A stretch of DNA of 64,000 nucleotides, from contig DAIDGW010000090.1 in NCBI GenBank assembly GCA_027452245.1, forward strand, positions 19,053 through 83,052. Direction: 5' to 3'. This document shows positions 40,532-50,091 of this stretch, in pieces; position 1 is the stretch's first letter; every line of letters begins with the position of its first letter. Below the pieces are notes generated by a model that did no database searches, was not told the DNA's origin, and saw only the letters and a list, made by a program, of their open reading frames with translations. The stretch is from Acidobacteriaceae bacterium. GTDB taxonomy: Bacteria > Acidobacteriota > Terriglobia > Terriglobales > Acidobacteriaceae. A program made the translations under genes and the position numbers.

Positions 40532-40555
40532 AACTTTTTATTCGAGGTTTATAGG
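40526..40555 (+). promoter_or_regulatory. candidate kdp/porin promoter
   Basis: TTTACA (40526-40531) with TATAGG at 40550 (18-bp spacer) or TTTATA at 40548 (16-bp spacer). The -35 overlaps the end of the KdpE-like site. The remaining gap (40440-40896) holds a small ACGGC-TGT-GCCGT hairpin near 40487-40499, one weak small ORF and nothing else I can name. Confidence 0.45.
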
Positions 40556-40589
40556 ACTTCTTGTCCAATGAGTAAGGCTGGACGGAAGG

Positions 40590-40802
40590 ATGACTCCGGT
40601 CGGCAGGATTCAGACGATGGCATGGCCCATGTTCGTTACGGTTTGTGCTGTGGGGTTGCCGTTCTACTTTCGATGCTTAGTCGAACTGTGGAAGGAGATT
40701 CGTCCGAAGAAACTCTGCTGTATCGAGCGAATTCGTTCGAATGACACTTCCATGCCGCGCACAGAAACCGTACAAAGAAAGCGCGAGTGGCGCGCGGGCT
40801 AA
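40590..40802 (+). CDS. possible small single-span membrane protein in the porin leader
   Basis: A 70-residue ORF, or 61 residues from ATG 40617. It has one hydrophobic segment (MFVTVCAVGLPFYFRCLVEL) followed by a basic tail. It sits between the candidate promoter and the porin start, where a leader would lie. GGACGGAAGG precedes the first ATG, but the spacing is poor. It could equally be a chance ORF; no family is recognised. Confidence 0.25.
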   Translation: MTPVGRIQTMAWPMFVTVCAVGLPFYFRCLVELWKEIRPKKLCCIERIRSNDTSMPRTETVQRKREWRAG

Positions 40803-40896
40803 GGGAAGCGCAAGAGGCAAAGGGAGCAAAACTCAATGTCGTTTCAGGATATTTCGCCCGAGGCAGTTGGCAACTCTATTCCATGAGATCTCATCC

Positions 40897-42681
40897 ATGA
40901 ACACAAAACAATGCAGTGCAAGCCATTGTGCTGGCTGGTTGTTGACCGTTGTTCTGTGCGCCATGGCATTTCCGACAATTGCCGTTGCGCAAAGCGAAAA
41001 ACCTCAAACTCCGACGAAGAGCGGTGATACAAGCCCCAATGATGATTCAACTGCTGCCATCCTGAAAGAGTTGGAGCAGATGCGGGCACGCATTCAGGAA
41101 TTGGAACAGAAGTTGAAAGATTCGGCGGCGAAGAATGCCAGCAAGCCAAGCGCTAGTTCGACGGCAGTAGCCCCGGCGAATGCGACGCCTTCAGCAGCCA
41201 GCGGGGCCGATGCTACGCCGGTACCAGCAACGGCGACGAACTCGGCCGCGGCGACCGCGCAGCCAGCCGCTGGCGCGTCCGCACCGACAGTCTTAGCGGA
41301 CCAACCTGGAGCCTTGAACGCAGCCGTCCACCCAGCCGCCCAAGACACCGCCGCACAGTCGAACGGTCAAGTTGCCGCCACCAGCAAGCCGCCGAAGCCC
41401 GATCCTTTTTCTCTCTATGACTACACCTGGCTGAACGGCAATCCGCGTATCAAAGAAGTACCGCTGGACACAAAGTTCTTCACGCCGGAAATCCGTTTTG
41501 ACGTCCCTTACACGTACGACTTCAATCACCCGGCCGACGACACGATCGGCGGTTCCAGCGAGGTCTTCCGGGCACAGGAATTCCAGGTCACGCAGGCAGG
41601 TGTTGGCGGCGACTTCCATTGGGACAACGTGCAAGGCCGCTTCATGACGCAGTTTGGAATGTATTCGGCAACGACACCTCGCAATGACGCGAGTCCCGGG
41701 CGCGGCAACTGGAACCTGGACACTGCCTACCGCTATATCTCCGAGGCTTACGGCGGATATCACTTCAATTTGCTCGATGGCGTGAACGTGCAAGCCGGCA
41801 TCTTCATGTCATACATCGGCCTGTTCAGCTATTACCAGTTCGACAACTGGGCCTATCAGCCTTCTTACGTCTCTTCGAACACGCCATGGTTTTTCAACGG
41901 CATGCGGGTGCAGATCTTCCCTACTCCGAAGCTGAAAATCGAGCCCTGGATCATAAACGGGTGGCAATCGTACGGCCGGTTCAATTCTCGCCCCGGGATC
42001 GGCGGGCAGGTCCTGTGGCGTCCGAACGGCTCAATCTCCGTAGTCGGCAATCAGTATCTGCTCGGTGCCGACACGCTCGGCGTGCCGGGCCGAATAAGGT
42101 ACCACACGGATGACAGCCTGCAAGTCAAGTACTACGACAACCCGGGGCGGCTGGTGGACAAAGCTGCATTCTCACTGACTGGCGACATGGGATGCGAGCA
42201 CGGCGGCGGGGTGAGTTGCGCCACCAATTCGGTGCACTACGCGGGCGGCAAGCCAACGGTCTGGCCCAAGCAGGATTTTCTGGGCTTCATGGTCTACAAC
42301 CGATTGTGGTTTGACCGCGACCGGTTTGGATTCACCGTGGGCGGAGGAAAAATCAACAATCCAGGACGCTATCTCGTGTTGTTGCCGCCGATCAATGGAG
42401 CGACAGCGCTGACGGGCACGCCTTACTTCCCGGAGAGCCCGGGCGATCCTTTCAAAGCCTGGGATGCGTCGGCGACCTTCGATTACATGCCGAAGCAATA
42501 CATCACGTTTCGCTGGGAATACAACCATCGGCACGCGAACGTCCCATATTTCACGGGGCCGGGGGGAATCACGCCTCCAGGCGGGGATACAGGAACGCCG
42601 GGGAGCTTTGTGCCGGGATGGGCACCGGATTTGCGCCACACAGAAGATCGGGTAACAGGAGCATTGCTGGTGATGTTTTGA
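40897..42681 (+). CDS. outer-membrane beta-barrel porin in the kdp locus
   Basis: The start at ATG 40897 gives 594 residues with a signal peptide (cleavage near AVAQ-SEK). A coiled coil (LKELEQMRARIQELEQKL) and a Ser/Ala/Pro/Thr-rich linker lead to the barrel (from about 190), with alternating strands such as EIRFDVPYTYDFNH, NVQGRFMTQFGMYS and ITFRWEYNHRHANV. It ends in VTGALLVMF with the terminal Phe expected of BAM substrates. It resembles the DUF1597/BBP2-like barrels of acidobacteria. Its place between kdpE and kdpFABC suggests a role in ion passage across the outer membrane (inference). A relic of a second barrel follows 8 bases later. Confidence 0.85.
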   Translation: MNTKQCSASHCAGWLLTVVLCAMAFPTIAVAQSEKPQTPTKSGDTSPNDDSTAAILKELEQMRARIQELEQKLKDSAAKNASKPSASSTAVAPANATPSAASGADATPVPATATNSAAATAQPAAGASAPTVLADQPGALNAAVHPAAQDTAAQSNGQVAATSKPPKPDPFSLYDYTWLNGNPRIKEVPLDTKFFTPEIRFDVPYTYDFNHPADDTIGGSSEVFRAQEFQVTQAGVGGDFHWDNVQGRFMTQFGMYSATTPRNDASPGRGNWNLDTAYRYISEAYGGYHFNLLDGVNVQAGIFMSYIGLFSYYQFDNWAYQPSYVSSNTPWFFNGMRVQIFPTPKLKIEPWIINGWQSYGRFNSRPGIGGQVLWRPNGSISVVGNQYLLGADTLGVPGRIRYHTDDSLQVKYYDNPGRLVDKAAFSLTGDMGCEHGGGVSCATNSVHYAGGKPTVWPKQDFLGFMVYNRLWFDRDRFGFTVGGGKINNPGRYLVLLPPINGATALTGTPYFPESPGDPFKAWDASATFDYMPKQYITFRWEYNHRHANVPYFTGPGGITPPGGDTGTPGSFVPGWAPDLRHTEDRVTGALLVMF

Positions 42682-42688
42682 GCAATGA

Positions 42689-43105
42689 AAACCGAAATGG
42701 AGAGTTACGAATCCGAAGCTTACGCTGGAAGGAGAAGGTGACTACTTCCATCAGCAGCTTTGGGAAAATGCCGGGCCCGGACGGCCGGCGGATCCCATGC
42801 ATGTGGTTGGTGGCGCAGCTTATCTGCAATACCAGTTCAACCAGAAGTTTGCGGTGGCGACGCGGGCCGAGTACATGTCCGACCGAGGCGGACTGTTCAG
42901 TGGGATTACCCAGGCGCTCAAGGAGAACACGGTCACCTTCGACTACAACGTAACGAAGGGGCTGCAGATGCGGTACGAGTGGAGACGGGACTATTCGAAT
43001 CAACCATCGTTCCTCTCCGATGTGCAAGGCATTTTGAAATAGCAGCAGACGACGGCAACGATCGGGTTGATTTGGTGGTGGGGCCGAAAGCAAGGCTCCT
43101 GGTAG
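42689..43105 (+). pseudogene. C-terminal remnant of a second barrel protein, with an in-frame TAG
   Basis: In the +1 frame relative to the preceding porin, the sequence reads NPKLTLEGEGDYFHQQLWE ... GGAAYLQYQFNQKFAVATRAEY ... MRYEWRRDYSNQPSFLSD, which is typical last-strand barrel sequence. After GILK comes TAG (43040-43042). The same frame then continues QQTTATIGLIWWWGRKQGSW and stops at TAG 43103-43105, which is exactly the terminal strand such barrels need. The ORF track shows only an 81-residue piece (42797-43042). It is a decayed copy: no N-terminus, no signal peptide and one internal stop. Confidence 0.8.
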
Positions 43106-43124
43106 ACGGTTGCGGGAGATACCT

Positions 43125-43211
43125 ATGGAAGACGTTATTTGGCTTATGGTGACGATCGCGTTTTTCGCGCTCTCGATTGCGTATGTGCATTTCTGCGAGC
43201 GCGTGAAGTGA
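43125..43211 (+). CDS. 28-residue single-span membrane peptide upstream of kdpF
   Basis: MEDVIWLMVTIAFFALSIAYVHFCERVK, too short for the ORF track. GGGAGA lies about 7 bases before ATG 43125. It is one hydrophobic helix with an acidic N-terminus and a basic end, so it is oriented like KdpF. Stop 43211 is 7 bases before the kdpF start, consistent with one operon. I recall similar short peptides beside kdpF in other bacteria but cannot confirm this here. It could stabilise the KdpFABC complex. Confidence 0.7.
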   Translation: MEDVIWLMVTIAFFALSIAYVHFCERVK

Positions 43212-43218
43212 GGAAATT

Positions 43219-43308
43219 ATGAACTGGGAATCGATGATCATGCTGGTGGTCAGCGCGCTGACGATGGTGTATCTGATCTACGCACTGCTGCGGCCGGAGA
43301 AATTCTGA
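43219..43308 (+). CDS. kdpF: K+-transporting ATPase subunit KdpF
   Basis: MNWESMIMLVVSALTMVYLIYALLRPEKF, 29 residues and one transmembrane helix with the characteristic LIYALLRPEKF end. AGGAAA lies just before the ATG. KdpF stabilises the KdpFABC complex. The stop is one base before the kdpA start. It is not in the ORF track because of its size. Confidence 0.93.
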   Translation: MNWESMIMLVVSALTMVYLIYALLRPEKF

Positions 43309-43309
43309 A

Positions 43310-45109
43310 ATGACAGTCAATGGGTGGTTTCAAATCTTGTTTTTCCTGCTGCTGGTGTTTCTGGTAACCAAGCCAATGGGTGTCTTCATGACGCGGGTGT
43401 TCAACCGCGAGAAGACTTTCATGGATCCGGTAATGCGTCCGTTGGAGCGTCTGCTTTATCGCGTCACCGGAGTGGACGAAGACCACGAAATGCGATGGAC
43501 GGAGTACGCGATTGCGATGCTGCTGTTCAGCGTAGTCTCGATGATCGTCCTGTACCTTATGCAGAGGCTGCAACAGTACTTGCCCTGGAATCCGCAGAAG
43601 TTCGGCCCAGTCACTCCGGCGCACGTAGCCTTCAATACGGCCGCGTCGTTTACCACCAATACAAACTGGCAGGCCTATGCGGGTGAGACGACAATGAGTT
43701 ATTTCACCCAGATGGCGGGGTTGGCGTTTCACAACTTCGTCTCGGCGGCAACCGGCATCGCTCTGGCGATTGCATTCATTCGGGGCATCGCCCGCCGGCA
43801 GATGAAAACGATCGGAAACTTCTGGGTTGACCTCGTTCGTGGCTGTCTGTGGGTGCTGTTGCCGTTTTGTGTGGTGGGCGCGCTGGCGCTGGTTTCCCAG
43901 GGAGTAGTGCAGAATTTGCATCCTTACGAGACCGTGAAGCTCGTTGAACCGATGCAGGTGCAAAAGACGGACGCGAGCGGCAAGCCCATGGTCGACAGCC
44001 ACGGCAAACCGGTAATGCAGACAGTGACGGAACAGACGATCGCACAGGGGCCGGTGGCATCGCAGGAAATCATCAAGGAATTCGGAACGAATGGCGGCGG
44101 CTTTTTCAATGCGAACAGCGCGCATCCGTTTGAGAATCCGACGCCGCTCACGAATTTGATTGAGATGGTGGCGATCTTCACGATCGGGGCCGGGCTGACC
44201 TACACTCTGGGTCGCATGACGGGGTCCCAAGCGCATGGATGGGCTGTTTGGTCGGCAATGGCAATTCTGTTCCTGGCCGGCGTGATGGTTGCATATTGGG
44301 CGGAAGCTCGAGGCAACCCGTTGCTGACGGGAGTCAATCCACACGTCACCGCACTGCAACCGGGCGGCAATATGGAAGGCAAGGAAGTGCGGTTCGGAAT
44401 CGCAGACACTGCGCTATTCGGAACCGTCACCACCGATGCCAGCTGCGGCGCGATTAACGGATGGTTCGATTCGTTCACTCCACTGGGTGGGATGATTCCG
44501 CTGGTAAATATCATGCTCAGCGAAGTCATCTTCGGCGGAGTGGGCGCCGGGATGTATGGGATGTTGATCTACATCGTGCTGGCGGTGTTTATTGCCGGCC
44601 TAATGGTCGGGAGAACCCCGGAATACCTCGGAAAGAAGATCGAAGCCTATGACGTCAAGATGGCGATGCTCGTGGTTCTTGTGTTTCCCCTGGTCATTCT
44701 GGCCTTCACTGCTGTTTCGAGCGTGAACGGATTCGGTACTTCGAGTATTGCGAATCAGGGGCCGCACGGCTTGACTGAAATGCTATATGCGTTTGTGTCC
44801 GGTGCGGGAAACAACGGATCGGCCTTCGGCGGCTTGACCGCAAACACGCTCTGGTATGACACCACCGTCGGGCTCACGATGCTGGCGGGACGATTTTTGA
44901 TGATCGTCCCCATGCTGGCGATCGCGGGCAATCTGGCGGAGAAGAAGTATGTTCCACCGTCTCTCGGAACGTTTCCTGTGACCACTCCGTTGTTCACCGT
45001 GCTTCTGATTGGAGTGATCCTGATTGTGGGAGCGCTGACGTTCTTCCCCGCGCTCAGCCTGGGACCAATTCTCGAGCACTTGCTGATGATGGCGGGAAAG
45101 ACTTTCTAA
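43310..45109 (+). CDS. kdpA: K+-transporting ATPase subunit KdpA
   Basis: 599-residue K+-channel-like subunit of the inner-membrane KdpFABC pump. Four degenerate selectivity-filter regions are visible: NTAASFTTNTNWQAY, FGTNGGGFFNANSAHPFEN, FGTVTTDASCGAINGWFDS and AGNNGSAFGGLTAN. Length is slightly longer than E. coli KdpA (557) because of a loop (VEPMQVQKTDASGKPM). It starts one base after kdpF and ends 12 bases before kdpB. Confidence 0.98.
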   Translation: MTVNGWFQILFFLLLVFLVTKPMGVFMTRVFNREKTFMDPVMRPLERLLYRVTGVDEDHEMRWTEYAIAMLLFSVVSMIVLYLMQRLQQYLPWNPQKFGPVTPAHVAFNTAASFTTNTNWQAYAGETTMSYFTQMAGLAFHNFVSAATGIALAIAFIRGIARRQMKTIGNFWVDLVRGCLWVLLPFCVVGALALVSQGVVQNLHPYETVKLVEPMQVQKTDASGKPMVDSHGKPVMQTVTEQTIAQGPVASQEIIKEFGTNGGGFFNANSAHPFENPTPLTNLIEMVAIFTIGAGLTYTLGRMTGSQAHGWAVWSAMAILFLAGVMVAYWAEARGNPLLTGVNPHVTALQPGGNMEGKEVRFGIADTALFGTVTTDASCGAINGWFDSFTPLGGMIPLVNIMLSEVIFGGVGAGMYGMLIYIVLAVFIAGLMVGRTPEYLGKKIEAYDVKMAMLVVLVFPLVILAFTAVSSVNGFGTSSIANQGPHGLTEMLYAFVSGAGNNGSAFGGLTANTLWYDTTVGLTMLAGRFLMIVPMLAIAGNLAEKKYVPPSLGTFPVTTPLFTVLLIGVILIVGALTFFPALSLGPILEHLLMMAGKTF

Positions 45110-45121
45110 GAGGATCTATAT

Positions 45122-47215
45122 ATGGCAATTTCGACGCAACCACAGGCTCTTCCTGAGATCGAGAACGTTCGCCTTGGCCACTCGCCGATGAAGCCGCGCA
45201 AGAAAGCGATCTGGGAGTGGAAGATTGTACGGCGCGCAATCTGGGATGCATTTGTGAAACTCCACCCGCGCAAGATGATGGGCAATCCCGTCATGTTTGT
45301 GGTGGAGATCGGGAGCGTAATCACAACGGCTCTGCTGTTCAAAGGCGGCACGGCCTTCAAATTCAATCTCCAGATTACGTGCTGGCTGTGGTTTACCGTG
45401 CTGTTCGCCAATTTCGCCGAAGCTATGGCGGAAGGACGAGGCAAAGCGCAGGCGGAAACCTTGCGGCGGGCCCGATCGGAGACGATGGCGAATCGGTTAC
45501 TCGCCGATGAGAAAGTCGAACAGGTGCCGAGTTCGAAACTGAAAGCTGGGGATTTCGTGCGTGTCTCGGCCGGAGAATTCATCCCGTCTGACGGCGAAAT
45601 TATTGAAGGTGTCGCATCGGTGGATGAATCGGCGATCACGGGGGAATCCGCACCTGTGATTCGCGAAGCCGGAGGAGACCGTTCCGCGGTAACGGGCGGC
45701 ACGCGTGTGCTTTCGGATCAGATCAAAATCCGCATCACCTCCAATCCAGGCGAAACATTCCTCGACCGGATGATTGCGCTGGTGGAAGGCGCCGAGCGCC
45801 AGAAAACACCGAATGAGATTGCGCTGAATATTCTGCTGGCCGGATTAACCATCATCTTCCTGCTGGCGGTGGTCACCCTACAGCCGTTTGCGATTTATTC
45901 AACTGCGCCGCAATCGGTGTTCGTGCTCGTCTCGTTGCTGGTCTGTCTCATTCCGACGACAATTGGCGGCTTGCTTTCTGCGATCGGAATTGCGGGCATG
46001 GACCGGTTAGTGCAACACAACGTCCTTGCCATGTCTGGCCGTGCAGTGGAAGCGGCGGGAGACGTAAATACGCTGCTTCTCGATAAAACTGGAACCATCA
46101 CCTTGGGAAATCGCCAGGCAGCGCGGTTCATTCCGGCTCCGGGTGTCAACGAAAAGGAACTGGCGGACGCGGCACAGCTTTCATCACTGGCGGACGAGAC
46201 TCCGGAAGGACGATCGATCGTTGTCCTTGCGAAAGATAGATATGGCTTGCGAGGGAGAGAACTTGGTTCGCACGACGCCCGGTTTGTTCCGTTTACGGCA
46301 CACACTCGTATGTCCGGCGTCGATCTGAACGGATTTGAAATCCGTAAGGGTGCAACGGAAGCAATTCAGGCATACATTCGGCAACACGGCCACCAGATGC
46401 CGAAGGAAGTTCAGACCACGGTGGAACAGATTGCCCGTTCTGGAGGAACGCCTCTTGTAGTCGCGGAAAAGAACCGGGGTGCGCTGGGCGTCATTGAACT
46501 AAAAGATGTAGTGAAGGGCGGCATGATGGAGCGCTTCAACCATCTGCGCGCGATGGGAATTCGCACCGTGATGATCACGGGCGACAATCCCCTGACCGCG
46601 GCGGCCATCGCGCGGGAAGCTGGAGTCGACGATTTCCTGGCCCAGGCAACGCCAAAGGACAAAATGGACCTGATTCGCCGCGAGCAGGCCGACGGCAAGC
46701 TGGTGGCGATGACGGGGGACGGAACCAACGACGCTCCTGCCCTGGCCCAGGCGGATGTGGGTGTCGCCATGAACACGGGAACACAAGCAGCCAAAGAAGC
46801 TGGAAACATGGTGGATCTTGATTCCAATCCGACGAAACTCATCGAGATCGTGGAGATCGGAAAACAGCTACTGATGACGCGAGGGTCGCTGACGACCTTC
46901 TCCATCGCCAACGATGTGGCGAAATACTTCGCGATTATTCCGGCCATGTTCGCCGGAACGTTTCCAGTGCTGAATGCATTGAACATCATGCATTTGCGGA
47001 CTCCGGAATCTGCCGTGTTGTCGGCGGTCATATTCAACGCGCTGATCATCATTGCGCTGATCCCGCTGGCGCTGCGCGGGGTGAAGTATCGGCCGATGGG
47101 CGCGGCAATTCTTTTGCGGCGCAACCTGCTGATCTACGGAGCGGGCGGAGTGATCATTCCATTCATTGGAATCAAACTCATCGACATGGTGATTACCAGA
47201 GTGGGAATGGCGTGA
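45122..47215 (+). CDS. kdpB: K+-transporting P-type ATPase subunit KdpB
   Basis: 697-residue catalytic subunit. The phosphorylated Asp is Asp321 in [10 protein letters not shown]. Other hallmarks are the actuator TGESAPV, the nucleotide-binding [11 protein letters not shown] and the hinge [22 protein letters not shown]. It hydrolyses ATP to drive K+ through KdpA. It lies between kdpA and kdpC in one operon. Confidence 0.98.
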   Translation: MAISTQPQALPEIENVRLGHSPMKPRKKAIWEWKIVRRAIWDAFVKLHPRKMMGNPVMFVVEIGSVITTALLFKGGTAFKFNLQITCWLWFTVLFANFAEAMAEGRGKAQAETLRRARSETMANRLLADEKVEQVPSSKLKAGDFVRVSAGEFIPSDGEIIEGVASVDESAITGESAPVIREAGGDRSAVTGGTRVLSDQIKIRITSNPGETFLDRMIALVEGAERQKTPNEIALNILLAGLTIIFLLAVVTLQPFAIYSTAPQSVFVLVSLLVCLIPTTIGGLLSAIGIAGMDRLVQHNVLAMSGRAVEAAGDVNTLLLDKTGTITLGNRQAARFIPAPGVNEKELADAAQLSSLADETPEGRSIVVLAKDRYGLRGRELGSHDARFVPFTAHTRMSGVDLNGFEIRKGATEAIQAYIRQHGHQMPKEVQTTVEQIARSGGTPLVVAEKNRGALGVIELKDVVKGGMMERFNHLRAMGIRTVMITGDNPLTAAAIAREAGVDDFLAQATPKDKMDLIRREQADGKLVAMTGDGTNDAPALAQADVGVAMNTGTQAAKEAGNMVDLDSNPTKLIEIVEIGKQLLMTRGSLTTFSIANDVAKYFAIIPAMFAGTFPVLNALNIMHLRTPESAVLSAVIFNALIIIALIPLALRGVKYRPMGAAILLRRNLLIYGAGGVIIPFIGIKLIDMVITRVGMA

Positions 47216-47222
47216 GGGCACA

Positions 47223-47801
47223 ATGAAAAAGAATCTGATTACGGCATTTCTGATGACGATTGCAACCACGATTTTGCTGGGGATCATCTACCCCCTGGTT
47301 GTAACCGGGCTGGCACAGCTTTTCTTCCCTCGGCAAGCGAATGGAGAACTGATCGAGGCCAAGGGAACCGTTGTCGGGTCGCGACTCATAGGGCAGGCAT
47401 TTTCGGGCCCGGCTTATTTTCATTCGCGGCCATCGTTTGCCGGGTATGGCTATCAAGCGGACAACTCCAACGGTTCGCAACTCGGACCCACGAACCACGC
47501 GTTGATTGACCGGGTGAAAAGCGACACGGAGGCGCTGAACGCGGAGAATCCCAACGTGCCGGTACCTGTCGACCTCGTTACGGGGTCGGCTTCGGGATTG
47601 GATCCAGACATTACGCCGGCTGCTGCTAAGTTCCAGATAGTTCGCGTGGCAAAGGCGCGATCAGCAAGTCAGCAACAGATCGCCCAGATAGTAGCGCGGA
47701 ACACACAGGGACGACAGTGGGGGTTTCTAGGTGAGCCCCGAGTTAACGTTCTCGAGCTAAATCTTGATCTCAATGCTCATTTTCCAATGACAGGCCATTA
47801 A
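47223..47801 (+). CDS. kdpC: K+-transporting ATPase subunit KdpC
   Basis: 192 residues with an N-terminal transmembrane helix (LITAFLMTIATTILLGIIYPL) and a periplasmic domain including GSRLIGQAFSGPAYFHSRPS and VPVDLVTGSASGLDPDI, the KdpC signature. It completes the KdpFABC complex. It is the last gene of the operon; the next gene is convergent and no terminator hairpin is obvious in the 43-base gap. Confidence 0.97.
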   Translation: MKKNLITAFLMTIATTILLGIIYPLVVTGLAQLFFPRQANGELIEAKGTVVGSRLIGQAFSGPAYFHSRPSFAGYGYQADNSNGSQLGPTNHALIDRVKSDTEALNAENPNVPVPVDLVTGSASGLDPDITPAAAKFQIVRVAKARSASQQQIAQIVARNTQGRQWGFLGEPRVNVLELNLDLNAHFPMTGH

Positions 47802-47844
47802 CGCCGAGAACGAACGTGGCGCGCAACTTCCCGGTGAAATGGAT

Positions 47845-48354
47845 TTAAGCTGCCTTGTCGGCTCTCGTATTCGCAGTGTCGGCGATGTTGGTGAGGACGG
47901 CGTCGGCATGCTTTTCTTCCTGCAAGGTTTGCTGCAGCAAGTTTGCCTGATCAGCATGTCCTAGAATCTCGGCGAAATTTCGTACCGTGCCATAGGCCGC
48001 CATTTCATAGTGCTCGACTTTCTGAGCCGCGGCAATGATGCCAGCGTCGCGAACGGAGTCATCTGTCGCATCCGTAATGACATCTTCGCCTTCAGCGATG
48101 AGAGCTGCCATGCCCTTGCTGCGCTTGGAATCAACTTTGCCCGTGGCTTCGTGCATGATTTGCTCGAGACGGGTTACGTGTCCCTTGGTTTCTTGTAAGT
48201 GGGTTTCCAGAGCCTGCTTCAATTCCGGATCGGAAGCCTTCTGGATCATTTTGGGCAGAGCCTCTGTAATCTGCGTTTCAACAGAGTAAAGATGTTGAAT
48301 TTGATCACGATAGAGCTTTCGAAGGCTGTCCAGATTTGCTGAGAAGAATTTCAC
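47845..48354 (-). CDS. DUF892 ferritin-like protein (YciE/YciF family)
   Basis: A 169-residue four-helix-bundle protein starting KFFSANLDSLRKLYRDQIQHLYSVETQI. Conserved acidic and His residues in HLQETKGHVTRLEQI and VEHYEMAAYGTVRNFAEIL form a likely di-metal site. The family is stress-induced in enterobacteria, with an unclear reaction. It is convergent with kdpC. The 248 bases upstream (48355-48602) show nothing callable. Confidence 0.9.
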   Translation of the reverse strand: MKFFSANLDSLRKLYRDQIQHLYSVETQITEALPKMIQKASDPELKQALETHLQETKGHVTRLEQIMHEATGKVDSKRSKGMAALIAEGEDVITDATDDSVRDAGIIAAAQKVEHYEMAAYGTVRNFAEILGHADQANLLQQTLQEEKHADAVLTNIADTANTRADKAA

Positions 48355-48602
48355 GGCAATACCTCAGGTTGTGATTGTCTGTGAAGACGAAGTTAGGATG
48401 AGGTGAGGCAAGTCTATGTTGCTTTGGATTTTAGTGTGACAAGGCGATACGACGACGATCCCTCGCCATGAAGGATGCAGTGGGCGATGAAAGCGGCCGT
48501 ATTTGCGTCGTTCTTAGACCGAGCGCATGAAATCTGACGGATGTTGTCATACTTTTTGCCACGGATCAGAAGGGCTCGTTTGATGACCGCTGCCAGTTAG
48601 GA

Positions 48603-49874
48603 TTACTCGCTGGCGCGTACAGGAGAAAGGCTGGGACGGCCGATTGCCTTGCCGCGGGCGCTTGATTTCTCGCCACCGTAGACCAAATCCAGTCCGCCAT
48701 CGGCATCACTGCTGGCCTCAGCCAGAGCGGTAGCCAAAGCACGGAAAGAGCGACTGATTTCGGAGTTCTCCTGCTGAACCACGGGTGCTCCGTGATCGAT
48801 GGCCGGAGAAATCGTCTGATAAGCATTCGGGATCTTCCACAGGACTTTGCAATTGGTCGCACGCTGAATGTCTTCGTCAGTGAAACCGGGAATTTTCTTA
48901 AACCGGTTCAGAACGAGGCGCATGCGGTCACGCCCGGTTCCTTCTTCAAGAAAACCGTGGATCCGTCCGGCGCTCCACAAAGAGACGACATCTGTCTGGG
49001 CAACAACCAGAACGGCGTTGGAAAGGTCCGATAATAGCCGCGTAGTGGCATCGAGACGGCTCGACGCATCGACTACCACGTACCGATAGTGATTCACGAG
49101 CAGATCGAACAGGCGGGCAAGTTCAGCGGGAGTCGGGACGGACTGATATGGCTGCTGAGCACCGGCGAGAAGGTGCAATCCATCCTTCGTCGTGGTCATC
49201 AAGCCATCCAACAGTGAAACGTCCAGCCGATGTAAATTCTGCAAAGCGTCCAGCACGCCAAATTGTGGGCGAAGGTTCAAATGCAACGATGCATGCCCAA
49301 TCGGTGCAAAGTCGACCAGAACGACATCCCCATGTGCCTGCTGTAATGCGACCGCGGTATTCACAGCAGCCGTAGTGGCACCAGCTCCACCCTTGGCACT
49401 GAGAAAAGTAAGGATTCGAGCCTTTCCAGCTCCCCCCCGAGCCCTTGTGCGAGCCGAACTGAAGCGGGTGAGTGCTTCCAACAGCGCATCGGAACCGCCG
49501 GCATCGTCGAGGTATTCGCAAGCACCTGCCCGCATTGTGGCCACAATCGTTGTGGGCTGCGTCATCAGGCCATTGGCAAAGATCGCGATTTGCAGTGTGT
49601 TGGACTGAATTAATTCAATAGCGCGAACCGCGCGTTGGGCATCGTGTGGCGGGATGTCGACAACCACTACCTCTGCGCGGGACTCCTGAATCTGGCGCAG
49701 AATGGAATCGGTTGGGCCAAGAGGAAACCCGGGATGGCCAAAGACGGTATGGCCAAGGCGGGTGGCCTCGAGCCGGTTTTGCAGTGCGGATAAGTGTTCT
49801 CGGTCCTCACTCAGGAGGGCCACGGCAATGCCGTGCATCGTTCGGTTCTCGCTGATTTCTCTCGGTGTCTGCAT
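48603..49874 (-). CDS. CpaE-like MinD/ParA-family ATPase with pseudo-receiver domain
   Basis: 423 residues. The N-terminal 125 residues have receiver-like topology (VALLSEDREHLSALQNRLE) without a clean phosphoacceptor set. The C-terminal part is a deviant-Walker-A ATPase, LSAKGGAGATTAAVN, with a switch VLVDFAPIGHASL and NRFKKIPGFT typical of CpaE, the Flp/tad pilus localisation factor. No other tad genes are in the window, so it is an orphan here or the cluster lies elsewhere. The upstream 217 bases hold nothing I can support. Confidence 0.85.
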   Translation of the reverse strand: MQTPREISENRTMHGIAVALLSEDREHLSALQNRLEATRLGHTVFGHPGFPLGPTDSILRQIQESRAEVVVVDIPPHDAQRAVRAIELIQSNTLQIAIFANGLMTQPTTIVATMRAGACEYLDDAGGSDALLEALTRFSSARTRARGGAGKARILTFLSAKGGAGATTAAVNTAVALQQAHGDVVLVDFAPIGHASLHLNLRPQFGVLDALQNLHRLDVSLLDGLMTTTKDGLHLLAGAQQPYQSVPTPAELARLFDLLVNHYRYVVVDASSRLDATTRLLSDLSNAVLVVAQTDVVSLWSAGRIHGFLEEGTGRDRMRLVLNRFKKIPGFTDEDIQRATNCKVLWKIPNAYQTISPAIDHGAPVVQQENSEISRSFRALATALAEASSDADGGLDLVYGGEKSSARGKAIGRPSLSPVRASE

Positions 49875-50091
49875 GTTAGAAAGAGCGAGTACTTTCCGCC
49901 AAATGACTTAAGTAACCGGCTACATAAGCTCTTCTCAACAGTCCATGCAAAAACTATCCCTCGACGTAACTGGCACACTACGGTTATTTGCGAGAGACAT
50001 GCACGGCAAGAACGTTGAGCAGCGCCCTGTGTAAATTCTATTCCAACTTCCTGAGGAAAAGGAAAAAATCGATGAGGGGCTCGCCCTGCGG

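Noticed and set aside
43250-44359. 369-residue minus-strand ORF
   Set aside because: Antisense to kdpA and rich in His/Arg; no domain.
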